Positions 41,535-52,600 of a stretch of DNA of 64,000 nucleotides are shown piece by piece. A program made the position numbers and the translations under genes. How positions within the stretch are numbered: position 1 is the first letter of the stretch; each line of letters begins with the position of its first letter. This stretch comes from Diploptera punctata (Eukaryota > Arthropoda > Insecta > Blattodea > Blaberidae): the NCBI GenBank assembly GCA_030220185.1, contig JASPKZ010004202.1, positions 810,001-874,000 of the forward strand, written 5' to 3'. The notes under the pieces were generated by a model, which worked only from the letters and a program-made list of their open reading frames with translations, had not been told where the DNA came from and searched no databases.

Positions 41535-42227
41535 GGCCCTTATGCTCTTTAATTGACATCATTAGAGTTGTAATTCAAAACTGATAATGAAAGATCCAAC
41601 TAATTTTTTTAGAAGCTTTATTTTTAGAGTTCAGGTTCTTCTACGTGTCGTAAATCTACGACATGTGATCCATGGCTTCAGTTGCCTTGATCAGTGTTGT
41701 AAGAAAATTGAAATAAAGCCATTAGTTGCACTGTCTTAAATATATAGCACATAAAAGCAGAACTCCAAGCAGCATCTGTGAACCATTTTAGGTGAATACT
41801 GATTTATGATGCTTTTTACCTAAATAATTGTGTGCCAAGTAGGAGATTTTGTAGACCAATATCAGTGAGAAACATTTTGAAAATGTATTGTGTTAATATT
41901 GTTCTAGATTACTACCTCATACCATTTATCCCATAACATAACATAGATTTTTGCATAAATAACAAATAAAACATAACCATATTTTAATTTTTTTCATGTT
42001 TTTATTAAATTTACACTTTCCAAACCTTAATTTTTCTTCCTTAATTAATCTAGGTTGGAAAGTGTTAATTTAATAAAAACTTCAAAGTATGAAGCTTTAC
42101 CGTTCAAAAGTAATGTATAAATTCTCAATAAAAGTACTTCTGAATAAAAGATTCCAATTGGCATGTTGGTATTGATGGTCTTCGGACGAATGAGAATTGT
42201 ATAAGTAGAAAGAAATGTTGACATTCT
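41535..42227. other. Harbinger interior, no recognised feature
   Basis: Intron-like sequence. AGGCCTAGAAGGCCCTTATG at 41525-41545 resembles the SINE4 tail. Confidence 0.4.
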
Positions 42228-42312
42228 TATCGGTGCTCAGATGGTGTAATTGGTATTGTACTAATGTACAGAATCAGAGATCCGGGTTCAAGTCACAATT
42301 CAAGCATTATTT
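42228..42312 (+). mobile_element. tRNA-Gln-like SINE6 fragment
   Basis: CAGATGGTGTAATTGG (A box region as in tRNA-Gln) and GATCCGGGTTCAAGTC (B box), followed by a T-rich sequence. Stems are imperfect, so this is a SINE head, not a tRNA gene. Confidence 0.6.
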
Positions 42313-42344
42313 TTTCTTTCTTTATTAAGGTACAAGTAAATTTA

Positions 42345-42960
42345 CAGAAAAAATGCACTTAAACTAGCATGAAATATTTTCAAAGTCCTATAGAATAACA
42401 GTGTGCATGCGCCAGAGTTTGAGAGCCACCAATAACCCACAATCGAACCATATTGATTATCATCCTCGATTACAATCCATCGCTATGAAATTTAAATGAC
42501 CAATATTTACAATAAATCCCCAAATCTATGTTAAAAAGATATATTAATAATATTAAAATTACCAAACGTTTATTAAAAATGGGTGTACACTTACTTATCG
42601 CTCCCTAATGCTGATCCAACCAGCGATAACCCAAAACAGCGATAGAAAAATTATAGACTAAGTAATATACTCTGTGGAGAAAATAGCAGTTAGCATCACA
42701 ATATTCTAACAGTGTCATAAAATTGTGATTTGCACATTTAAATAAAACTTCTTCGAAACTGTCTAATAATGTTTATAAAAAGTGTTTGAAAAAGTTTTAA
42801 AATGTTAGGAAATACAAAATAAGTGCTATAGTTACAATAATATAACTGAAAAATCAAGCGCTAGTAAAAGTGCAGTTGAGCCCAAATTTACTTCCAATAA
42901 AACAATTGACGAAACCATCACAATTTTAACGCAATGACAAAACTGAAGTGCTTGTAATGG
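42345..42960 (+). repeat. Direct repeat within Harbinger, copy 1
   Basis: Matches 46165-46530 (AAAATGCACTTAAACTAGC, TATTTTCAAAGTCC, GATAACCCACAATC, AAATCAAGCGCTAGTA). No frame; perhaps a MITE. Confidence 0.6.
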
Positions 42961-43028
42961 CTATGAATAAAAAATTAATAGTTTTCGTTAGGAACGGCAT
43001 AGTTTATAGTAAGAATTTTGAATATGAA

Positions 43029-43037
<9 letters not shown>

Positions 43038-43076
<39 letters not shown>

Positions 43077-43078
43077 CA
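43038..43078. repeat. (AT)n microsatellite
   Basis: About 20 units, beside a P1 pair. Confidence 0.95.
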
Positions 43079-43104
43079 ATTGAGTTGGTGTTTACTTGAT
43101 GAAA

Positions 43105-43305
43105 ATCCATATTAATTAATTAAATAAAAATAAAACTTAGTTTCATTCAATTTTCATATTTATTAAGATATAATTCAGTGACAGCTGTTTCGGTACATGT
43201 CTGAGAAAGTACAGTGTACCGAAACAGCTGTCACTGAATTATATCTTAATAAATATGAAAATCGAATAAAAACTAAGTTTTACTTTTATTTAATTAATAT
43301 ATATA
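43105..43305. mobile_element. Head-to-head pair of short P1 ends
   Basis: AATTCAGTGACAGCTGTTTCGGTACATGTCTG on the minus side meets a plus copy starting at CATGTCTGAG. Both are only about 90-100 bp long. The junction lies inside the ribozyme motif: the left copy lost its 5' half, and the plus copy has CTGAGAAAG instead of CTGAAGAAGG. Confidence 0.8.
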
Positions 43306-43700
43306 TTTATTTATTTATTGCATTGAGAGTTGCTTTTTATATCTTGGATTTTTTTAATTTTCAGGCCATTGTGAACTTCACTATGGAATTCATAAACATC
43401 GTTACAGGCTGGCCAGGATCTGCCACACGACAGTCGTATGTTCAAAAGTAGCATGATCTGTGGCCAATTTGAAGAAGGGGAAGTGTCTGGCATTCTCCTG
43501 GAAGACAGTGGGTATGCGTGCCATCATATTTTAATGACACCTCTCCTCAACCCACAAACACGAGCTGATTTCAATTATAACTCAAACTTGAAATGACGAC
43601 GACTGTTATAGTTGCAAACAACTGTGTTACACAATATAGCGAGGAGGGCAAACGATGCCGAAATAGAGGATCTGCCACCAATAATGCTATTCCAGTTGTG

Positions 43701-44209
43701 AATGATGTTTATGATTTGCCAAATGGAAGGGCTCTAATAGATGTCCACTTTTAATAATAAGTAAGGTGAATACCGAGTCATCCTTCCTCATAACTGGTGT
43801 TCTATTTGAATGAGTAGTTTTGATATTTCACGTATACATCGTCAGCTTTTCCAGACTGTTGAAAATTTAAGTTGTCAGCTCTGGACATCGAGGGAAACGA
43901 CAATGTTAATTTCAACATTCTGGAAAAGTGACGATGGTATACTTTATATACAGACCTAGTTCAAATAGAACACAACAAGTTATGAGGTAGAATAACTCCG
44001 GATTTACCTTTATTTGTTATAAGAAGGACCTAATAGAGTTACTTACTTCCCATTGTATTTTTTACTTGTAATTTTAGGATTGTGATTGGACAAAATTATT
44101 ATGAACACTTTCTTTTCACTACACTATCATGTATTGTGCATTTTTTTTGTCTTCTATACTTCCTCTGCTGTAAGGCTGTGAACATATTTGTGTTGTGTAT
44201 ATAGACCAT
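43701..44209. other. Harbinger interior with a short inverted segment
   Basis: CATCGTCAGCTTTTCCAGA (43845) and TCTGGAAAAGTGACGATGG (43919) form an inverted repeat of about 19 bp, possibly another small fold-back. Confidence 0.45.
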
Positions 44210-44339
44210 TATGTGTTAAAAATGCAGATTTCCTCGTCTAAATTGTTGGTGCATCTGTAACACTCTATCATTTTGTCTAATCTTAAATTTTATTTGTTCT
44301 AATGTGTAATTTAAATAGGGCCCTATTCCATGTGACATA

Positions 44340-44490
44340 TCAGCTATAATGACTGGGGGACCTGACATGCTGACCAATCCTACACTGGGTGAATGATCTT
44401 CTATCTCTGTGATCAACTCATGTGGAAGTGAGTCCAACAGCCAGCTAGTAGGCCAAGAGCCTTCTAGGCCTTTCAAGCCATGGGTTTTTT
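44340..44490 (+). mobile_element. SINE4 tail fragment
   Basis: ATGCTGACC...CTACACTGGG...GGCCTTTCAAGCCATGG matches the 3' half of SINE4 (31490-31620 reversed). Confidence 0.6.
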
Positions 44491-44566
44491 TTATTATTTT
44501 ATATTCCGTTAAGTGAGTCAAATAAGTTATTACATGTTACCTCATAAAACTCCGTGATCTTCACAG

Positions 44567-44600
44567 GACTGGTTTCTGAAGCTATTGCTTGTATCATCAG
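44567..44600 (-). ncRNA. Hammerhead ribozyme, canonical core (P5)
   Basis: Minus strand: CTGATGA (44600-44594), a stem II with AAGC/GCTT and loop AATA (plus a possible U-A closing pair with a small bulge), GAAA (44576-44573), short stem III (AC/GT) and C44567 after GT, giving a GUC cleavage triplet. Stem I: GG/CT next to the core and ATCTT (44604-44608) pairing with AAGAT (44557-44561) across an internal loop, as in type I hammerheads. This is the best motif in the window. Confidence 0.68.
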
Positions 44601-44631
44601 CCAAGATTCCATTAACTCTATAGTCTGAGTT

Positions 44632-44675
44632 TCTGGTTGACGATAGAGGAAAATAACTTCAGAAACCGGTCCTGT
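44632..44675 (+). ncRNA. Degenerate hammerhead-like motif, P5 plus copy
   Basis: TTGACGA in place of CTGANGA, no clear stem II, then GAAA, palindromic ACCGGT and C. C3 is lost, so it is probably inactive. Confidence 0.35.
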
Positions 44676-44867
44676 GAGAATCGCCCAGGTTTTATGAGGT
44701 GAGATGTAATAATTTGACTACTTAATTATTTGCCTGATAATGTAAATTCCATCCATTAAAATTTCATTAAAGTAATTTAGATTTGATTAAGTAGGTAGAT
44801 CCTTGGCAAGCTTATTGTTTTGTTATCTTGTTTTCCGTAAGTTGGGTATGGAAACTTAAAAGCCTTA

Positions 44868-45174
44868 TGATCCATCCATCCATAGTAATTCTGCCCAAGG
44901 GTACGTATTTCACTGCAATCATAGCATTTTCATGCTATGATTTGCTAGGTAATTATAGGTGTGGTAGCTTCCCGTTGCTTTCTTTCCACATCGGTGAAGG
45001 ATGATGATGATGACCGGATGATATTTGGGGACTGTTGGTCCCTAAGCTTCCTGACATTTGTCTTACAGGTGAGGAAAACCCCAAAAAAACCTCTCCCCGG
45101 AGCTTGTCCCGACTAGGAATTGGACCCACTGCATGACAAGGCAGCACGCTACCTCGAGACCACAGTGGTGGACA
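44868..45174 (-). mobile_element. SINE3, diverged
   Basis: TCCATCCATAGTAATTCTGC at the left, AGGCAGCACGCTACCTCGAG at the right. The B box is mutated (AATTGGACCC). Inserted in the Harbinger element. Confidence 0.85.
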
Positions 45175-46160
45175 CGATGAGGTATTATATTCTAAAAAAT
45201 GTGTAAATAGTAATGTTTCACAATAATATATAAGGTATTAGTGTTACAAATTTGTGTGTTTAGCCTATGTACATTGATAGCTGTGTAATGTTCGTGTATG
45301 TAAATCCATATTGATTCTTGTATATAAATGTTATGAGTAATTATGAATGCTGATAATAATAAAAAGCAATGTTTTCAAATGAAACATATTTTGTATTTAT
45401 TTCAGGTGTCATACATATTAATTCCACAATAAAATATAAGTATGGACTGTTCTTTAATTTCATTTTCCTGCATTGTCCAAGTACTAGAATTCACTTCTGT
45501 TTCTTTTATCATGACATACAAAACTCATGTCCACCAAAAACAGATGTTTATTTCCAATATGCAGTTCCCTAAGATTCATCCAAATATCCTCCCATCTAAA
45601 CCTTCCTAATGGTATTTTCTCAATAAAATAAATACATTTGTCGCTATAAGTTTTATAAGTTTGTTATGGGTTGATCATGTAGATTGAATAGACAGTAGAA
45701 GAAATTTTTACTGGATTAAGTTCGTTGAGGAAAAGGTTCAGTGGAGGGCTTTAGTGAATGTGCCATTTGCAATATAAGTAGTAAAACCAATTAGCTATTC
45801 AAGGGGACATATTTGAAAAAATCATGTTGACGTGAGGATGAGGAAAACAGTAAACTGAAATGATGTTTCATGCAATGACTACATATTTTAAAGATGGTTG
45901 TTTATATAAATGCCCTTATAGGACTGTAGGGCAAAGTAATTGGGCATATATATAATACATATAATGTTTCATTTTTTGTTTTGATATAAATTTTAGAATA
46001 ACACTGATAGAGTATCAAAGTTTATAAATTATGACTATAGTCTTGTATCAGGAGAAGCATTAATGGCCATAAGGAGAAGAGACAATACTAATAATTTACA
46101 TAACATGGTGATTAAAGATTTGTGGTGAATTACAGCAATAATTAATACATAGTTACTTAA
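45175..46160. other. Harbinger interior, no recognised feature
   Basis: AT-rich sequence with short frames only. The Myb-like partner gene expected here was not recognisable. Confidence 0.4.
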
Positions 46161-46164
46161 CAGT

Positions 46165-46530
46165 GTTTCTATAAACGGAAAAACTGCACTTAAACTAGCG
46201 TGGAATATTTTCAAAGTCCAATAGAACAACAGTGCGCATATGTCAGGTTTTCTATAGCCAGCGATAACCCACAATCTAACCACATATCGATTACTATATG
46301 TCGCTGTGAAATTTAAATTACTAATATTTGCATCATAATATTGTCTACCAGTGTCATAATATTGTGATTTGCATATTTAAATAAATACTTCAAAATTGCC
46401 TAATAATGTTATAAAAATTGTTTGAAAAAGTTTAAAGCATTAAATAATGTTAGTTAATACAGAAGAAGAGTTTACGACAATATAAATGAAAAATCAAGCG
46501 CTAGTAGAAGTGCAGTTGAGCCCTATACCA
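46165..46530 (+). repeat. Direct repeat within Harbinger, copy 2
   Basis: Second copy of the 42345-42960 repeat, with deletions. Confidence 0.6.
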
Positions 46531-47450
46531 TATGTATATTTTTTACCATAATCTCAACCTTGAGGTTATGGAAAATAAAATGCACCATCAAAAATTGATT
46601 AATAACTTTGTATTTATTTGATGTATTTACATAACGTGGTGATGGTAATTTCTTACCATGTTCTTAAAATATTATCTTCATATGTAATTTTGATAATGGT
46701 TTTCTATTAACAATTACAACAATAAATTAATACATAGTTACCTATCAATGATTTTATAAACCATAATAATAAAATTATTATTTGCTACAATTTCGACTTT
46801 TAAGGTTAGGCCTACAAAATTATTAGAACCTATAGTATTACCTGTTATGCATAAAGGTATATACCTATTATCCATAAAGATAACATAATAAAATAAAATA
46901 GACCATCTCAAATGGATCACTAATACTGTTTTTAATTTGATATAAAATAGATCACGTATATTATATTAATTTGGTTTGTTGATATCCCATAACGTACATA
47001 TAACGTACGCTTTTCTCCATCACAATACACATGTATAAAATATAAAAGCTGTGGAATGTTACAATTTGACCTTTTATACTTTTCTTACTATATTTATCAA
47101 TAATATAAGCCTATTCAGATAACTAATTTTGTAAGGGATAACTGGGCAATATATATTTTTTACTTTCATTGTTGGACATTTCTATATGTAGGAAATCCTA
47201 ATTTTGCCATGAATACGTTTTGATTACACACATATATTGTATGTTTAACCTCAATCAGATTCTATTTCCTCATTTTTGTAATAAGTTTAATTTATTTTAG
47301 GCAAACAATCACAATTCCCATAACCTATACAATTGCAGACGATTTTTAAAAGACGCCATATTTCACAATATCATATGGATTATTTCTCTATGCACTTTTA
47401 AAAACATTGCCAACATACGCATTTTTCCATCTCGCCTGAGATAGAGATAA
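46531..47450. other. Harbinger interior, no recognised feature
   Basis: AT-rich sequence, no coding signal; the subterminal GAGAG-rich region starts near 47480. Confidence 0.4.
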
Positions 47451-47859
47451 GATCGGATAAGATGGTTTCAAGAAAACCATCTCTCACTCTCGTGGTCAGA
47501 CTCAACTTACGAAAGTGAGAGAGGTGGGGGAGAGGAGAGTTGGTTTCAAGAATACCGGCCTTAGAGCCAGGCCTGACTGCATGTGCTAGGGGTTTAAATG
47601 CCAAAGCCGTCACGGCCGGCTTTAAAGTTCCAGCATTTAAATTGCCAGAAACGATTTGATCGGCCGTCTAAATTTTTCATAGTTTAACTAATTTTTTGGC
47701 ATCCTATAGTAAAGGAATGCAACTTGCATGTTAGGGGAATCTTTCGACCTTGCTTTAATATATTTATGAGGGTGTTTTGGCTTTCATTAGGGTAGTTTTA
47801 CAAGTTAAAAACAAGCTCCTTCAGTTAGTTGCAGATGTTAAGTGTGGATTTTCAAGTCG

Positions 47860-48340
47860 CAATGGCAAGCGGTTCTAGTGAAATTTTTAAAGCTGGTGTA
47901 GATGACGAAAATTTAATTTAGTATTTTGATCAATGAGAAGTTTATTCCGATGGATTATTTTCCGCGGGTGACAGTGATGATTTAGGCTCTGATAGTAGTG
48001 ACGGAACTGTACCAGACACACCCCCGAATCACCACATATGAAAAAAAAAGGGCATTTACATGCATCTAATGGAGCCTCCTCGGTTCAATTTGATATACAG
48101 GTAAATGAAGATAATGGTAATGTTACCTGTGATAACGACGATGGCGATGAAAACGATATTCAAAATTTGAGAGAAATATTTCCTACCGAACCTGACCCAA
48201 ATCCTTAGCCTCCTTTCATATTCATGGAATTGCCTGGACCAAAACATACGCCTCCTCCTGATTTCTCTCCAATATCTTATTTCAGATTGAAAGGTTATTT
48301 ATTATTAATGCGAGATTTATTATTAAGGCTTAAAAATCCA
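47860..48340 (+). pseudogene. piggyBac transposase N-terminal remnant
   Basis: ATG near 47862: MASGSSEIFKAGVDDENLI, then an acidic stretch GLFSAGDSDDLGSDSSDGT and, after several stops and frame changes, FIFMELPGPKHTPPPDFSPI and SYFRLK. A piggyBac transposase has an acidic N-terminus followed by a block with (G/T)PGP(K/N) and D-x-(I/L)-x-YF; order and spacing fit. The catalytic DDD part is lost: the element is only about 1.46 kb without the Harbinger insertion. Confidence 0.72.
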
Positions 48341-48559
48341 TTGTAATATATGTTTCTCTATTAGGCTAAATTTAGTGATAGGTTTACACTCTTTTCATTA
48401 GTGTTGGTGTTAATTGTAGTGTCAAGAAAACATTAGTGTTAATTAACAGTTACTAAAAATAAAGATTGAGTTATTCAGCAACAAGTCTTCTTTCCAGAAA
48501 GTTTAGGTGAGTACCATAAGAATAATTATTATACTTAATTAACTCAGAGATATTTTTCC

Positions 48560-48600
48560 TTCTCTCTCTCTCCCTCCCTTTTTTTTTTTTTTTTTTTTTT
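48560..48600. repeat. CT-rich and poly-T tract
   Basis: (TCTC)n followed by about 22 T. Confidence 0.9.
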
Positions 48601-49029
48601 GCTAATCGTATTCGATGTAGATTTGATGTTTTATGTGATTTCGTAATAGAATGAATGCACTTTGTTATAGTATTTTTTTTACCGTTGTAATATCAATTTT
48701 AAAACAACTTTTTTAAGTTAAAAGTATTAAAAAATGTTTCACCGTGCACAAATATCATGTTTAGTTAAATGTATTAATAGTACTTTACAATAATTAAAGA
48801 CAATATTTTCATTAATCAATTGTGTTATGTATGGGCACTCTATTCCATAAGTTTTAAATTATAATTCGTTATACTTGTTTATTTATTTGCAAATATTCAG
48901 ACTCGTGTATTTTCAGCCAAAAAGGCGTGGCATTTCACAGTATGCTAGTCTAGCGGATCGCTGGCAGCCAACAGCTGACCGTAACTAGCCGACAGGTTCG
49001 GCACTCGGCACTAAGAGGGTTAAGTTATG

Positions 49030-49369
49030 TAGGTCCACAGCTGTGGTCTCGAGGTAGCGTGGTGCCTTCTCACGCAGCGGGCCCGGGTTCGATCCCCGGT
49101 CGGGGCAGTTTTTCTTGGTGAAGTTTTTATCGTGTTTATTCCTCACCTATAAGACAAATGTCAAGAAAACTTCAAGGCCCAAACGGTCCCTGAAATCATA
49201 TGGATATCATCATCATGCTTATCCTTATCATCATCATCATCCTTCACCGGTGTGGAAAGCAACGGGAAGCTACCACACCTACAATTCCCTAGTAAACCTG
49301 CAAGCATAGCATGAAAACGCTATGATTCCAGCGAAGGACCTGCTTTCGAGCAAAATTACTATGGATGAA
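49030..49369 (+). mobile_element. SINE3 with 7-bp target duplication
   Basis: Plus strand: GCTGTGGTCTCGAGGTAGCG head, B box GGGTTCGATCCCC, AAGGCCCAAACGGTCCC in the body, and tail ATTACTATGGATGA. Flanked by agttatg (49023-49029, 49370-49376). Confidence 0.9.
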
Positions 49370-49462
49370 AGTTATGCAATTCAGGGATTCTTGACGTCCC
49401 AACTTCTCCAAATAAACATTAGACTGAAAATATACAAAACCCAGTTATATTATATGGATGTG

Positions 49463-49690
49463 ACACTAGATGCGTGCTATTATGCATTACAGAGACTCTT
49501 GATGTCCCAACTCCTTTAAAAAAAACGTTAAACTGAAAATATATAAAACTATTATTCTAGCAGTTATATTATATGGGTGCGAAACATGAACTCTTACTTT
49601 AAGCGAGGAAAGGAGATTACGAGTATTTGATAATAAAGTTCTTAGGAAAATATTTGTATCAAAGAGAGATGAACACACAGGTGATGGATC
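49463..49690 (+). mobile_element. LINE LA fragment next to the satellite
   Basis: Coding region for CYYALQRLLMSQLL and VLILYGCET-like peptides, ending GAACACACAGGTGATGG where the satellite begins. Confidence 0.8.
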
Positions 49691-49694
49691 AGAA

Positions 49695-52600
49695 ACCTTC
49701 AAACAAATGAAGCCATTGAGGTTGTTTACAAGAAAATATTTTTAAAAAACTACAGATTTTCACCGATCCTATCCAGTAGACACAGAAAATCAGCAGGACC
49801 CTAAAAGAAATAACTATATATAGTTAAACTTGTATAAAGCGGAATCAATCGGACCAATAATTTTCAAATAAATGAAGCCATTGAGTTTGTTCACAAAAAA
49901 AATATTTTTAAAAAACTACAGATTTTCACCGATCCTATCCAGTAGACACCGAAAATGAGCAGGACCCTAAAAATAATTAAATATATACAGTAAAACTTGT
50001 ATAAAGCGGAAGAGCATGTGAGCAGAAATCTCAAATAAATGAAGCTATTGAGGTTGTTCACAAAAAAAATATTTTTTAAAAAACTGCAGAGTTTCGCCGA
50101 TCCTATCAAGTAGACACCGAAAATGAGCAGCACCCTAAAAAGAAATAAATATATACAGTAAAACTTGTATAAAGCGGAATCCAATGGGACCAGAAATCTT
50201 CAAATAAATGAAGCCATTGAGGTTGTTCACAAGAAAATATTTTTTTAAAAAACTTCAGATTATTACCGATCCTAACCAGTAGATACCGAAAATGAGCAGC
50301 ACCCTAAAAAGAAATAAATATTTACAGTAAAACTTGTATAAAGTGGAATCGCATGGGACCAATAATTTTCAAATAAATGAAGCCATTGTGGTTGTTCACA
50401 AGGAAATATTTTTAAAAACTATAGATTTTCACCGATCCTATCCAGTAGACACCGAAAATGAGCAGCACCCTAAAAATAAATAAATATATACAGTAAAACT
50501 TGTATAAAGCGGAATAGCATGTGTGCAGATATCTTCAAATAAATGAAGCCATTGAGTTTGTTCACAAGAAAATATTTTTCAAAAAACTACAGATTTTCAC
50601 CGATCCTATCCAGTAAACACAGAAAATGAGCAGGACCCTAAAAAGAATTAAATATATACAGTAAAACGTGTATAAAGCGGAATAGCAAGTGAGCATAAAT
50701 CTTCAAATAAATGAAGCCATTGAGGTTGTTCACAAGAAAATATTTTTAAAAATCTACAGATTTTTACCGATCCTAACCAGTAGATACCGAAAATGAGCAG
50801 CACCCTAAAAAGAAATAAATATATACAGTAAAACTTGTATAAAGCGAAATAGCATGTGAGAAGAAATTTTAAAATAAATGAAGCCATTGAGGTTGTTCAC
50901 AAGAAAATATTTTTAAAAATCTACAGATTTTTACCGATCCTAACCAGTAGATACCGAAAATGAGCAGCACCCTAAAAAGAAATAAATATATACAGTAAAA
51001 CTTGTATAAAGTGGAATCGCATGGGACCAATAATTTTCAAATAAATGAAGCCACTGAGGTTGTTCACAAAAAAATATTTTTAAAAAACTATAGATTTTCA
51101 CCGATCCTATCCAGTAGACACCGAAAATGAGCAGCACCCTAAAAAGAAATAAATATATACAGTAAAACTTGTATAAAGTGGAATCGCATGGGACCAATAA
51201 TTTTCAAATAATGAAGCCACTGAGGTTGTTCACAAAAAAATATTTTTAAAAAACTATAGATTTCACCGATCCTATCCAGTAGACACCGAAAATGAGCAGC
51301 ACCCTAAAAAGAAATAAATATATACAGTAAAACTTGTATAAAGTGGAATCGCATGGGACCAATAATTTTCAAATAAATGAAGCCACTGAGGTTGTTCACA
51401 AAAAAATATTTTTAAAAAACTATAGATTTTCACCGATCCTATCCAGTAGACACCGAAAATGAGCAGCACCCTAAAAAGAAATAAATATATACAGTAAAAC
51501 TTGTATAAAGTGGAATCGCATGGGACCAATAATTTTCAAATAAATGAAGCCACTGAGGTTGTTCACAAAAAAATATTTTTAAAAAACTATAGATTTTCAC
51601 CGATCCTATCCAGTAGACACCGAAAATGAGCAGCACCCTAAAAAGAAATAAATATATACAGTAAAACTTGTATAAAGCGGAATAGCATGTGTGCAGAAAT
51701 CTTCAAATAAATGAAGCGATTGAGGTTGTTCACAAGAAAATATTTTTAAAAAACTACAGATTTTTACCGATCCTAACCAGTATATACTGAAAATGACCAG
51801 CACCCTAAAAAAAATAAATATATACAGTAAAACTTGTATAAAGCGGAATAGCATGTGTGCAGAAATCTTCAAAAAAATGAAGCCATTGAGTTTGTTCAGA
51901 AGACAATATTTCTAAAAACTACAGATTTTCACCGATCCTATCAAGTAGACACCGAAAATGAGCAGCACCCTAAAAAGAAATAAATATATACAGTAAAACT
52001 TGTATAAAGCGGAATCGCATGGGACCAATCATTTTCAAATAAATGAAGCCACTGAGGTTGTTCACAAGAAAATATTTTTAAAAAAACTACAGATTTTCAC
52101 CGATCCTATCAAGTAGACACCGAAAATGAGCAGCACCCTAAAAAGGAATAAATATATATAGTAAAACTTGTATAAAGCGGAATCGCATGGGACCAATCAT
52201 TTTCAAATAAATAAAGCCACTGAGGTTGTTTACACGAAAGTATTTTAAAAACTACAGATTTTCACCGATCCTATCAAGTAGACACCGAAAATGAGAAGCA
52301 CCCTAAAAAGAAATAAATATATACAGTAAAACTTGTATAAAGCGGAATCGCATGGGACCAATCATTTTCAAATAAATGAAGCCACTGAGGTTGTTTACAC
52401 GATAGTATTTTAAAAACTACAGATTTTCACCGATCCTATCCAGTAGACACCGAAAATGAGCAGCACCCTAAAAAGAAATAAATATATACAGTAAAACTTG
52501 TATAAAGTGGAATCGCATGGGACCAATAATTTTCAAATAAATGAAGCCACTGAGGTTGTTCACAAAAAAATATTTTTAAAAAACTATAGATTTTCACCGA

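Larger units (their letters stand above)
40110..43700 (+). pseudogene. HARBI1-type transposase, split and decayed
   Basis: Pieces with splice-like borders: (1) up to 40251 (LGLEAQKLIEDVEIEQ and QANRRRRLYFQDIPRY; donor GTAAGT at 40252); (2) 41163-41444 (KYAAVVADLPGISQSTVS, a helix-turn-helix-like region, then FRGVVGFIDGTHIKI with the first catalytic Asp; acceptor CAG at 41160-41162, donor GTATGT); (3) from 43365 (AIVNFTMEFINIVTGWPGSA, a stop, LEDSGYACHHILMTPLLNP with the second catalytic Asp, and further on TVLHNIARRANDAEIEDLPP, matching the C-terminal (A/T)VLHNI of HARBI1-like nucleases). Joining the pieces does not keep the frame and the third acidic residue is missing, so exons are lost or degraded. 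The accessory Myb-like gene of autonomous Harbingers was not found. Confidence 0.82.
44525..44720. mobile_element. PLE P5 3' ends, head-to-head pair
   Basis: Minus copy 44525-44620 and plus copy 44625-44720 share CAGAAACC(A/G)GTCCTGTGA and end in TTTTATGAGGT(A/G)A(G/C)ATGTAATAA. No coding part remains. Confidence 0.75.
39911..47560 (+). mobile_element. PIF/Harbinger transposon, 7.65 kb with nested insertions
   Basis: Inverted ends GGCCGGTATTCTTGAAACCA (39911) and its inverse ending at 47560, flanked by TTA (39908-39910, 47561-47563), the 3-bp target typical of the superfamily. The TIR is about 30 bp with longer, GAGAG-rich subterminal similarity. It contains a decayed HARBI1-type nuclease gene and later insertions of PLE, SINE and MITE-like repeats. 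Confidence 0.9.
39903..49019 (+). mobile_element. piggyBac-type transposon remnant, host of a Harbinger insertion
   Basis: TTAA at 39899-39902 and 49020-49023, and inverted ends CCCTCTTAG...CTAAGAGGG. Continuing inward after removing the Harbinger element, the left end reads CCCTCTTAGAGCC and the right, inverted, CCCTCTTAGTGCC. The own sequence of about 1.46 kb (47564-49019) encodes a decayed piggyBac transposase N-terminus. Confidence 0.87.
39783..49462 (+). mobile_element. LINE LA copy split by piggyBac and SINE3
   Basis: LA sequence at 39783-39902 (EEAAKFKNLGI-type remnant, ending CCATGCTATTAA) resumes at 49020-49029 and 49377-49462 (GATTCTTGACGTCCCAACTT). The breaks are piggyBac (39903-49019, TTAA duplicated) and SINE3 (49030-49369). 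A second LA fragment follows at 49463-49690. Confidence 0.8.

Noticed and set aside
42228..42312. tRNA-Gln gene
   Set aside because: A and B boxes are present but the stems are imperfect and it is followed by SINE-like sequence.
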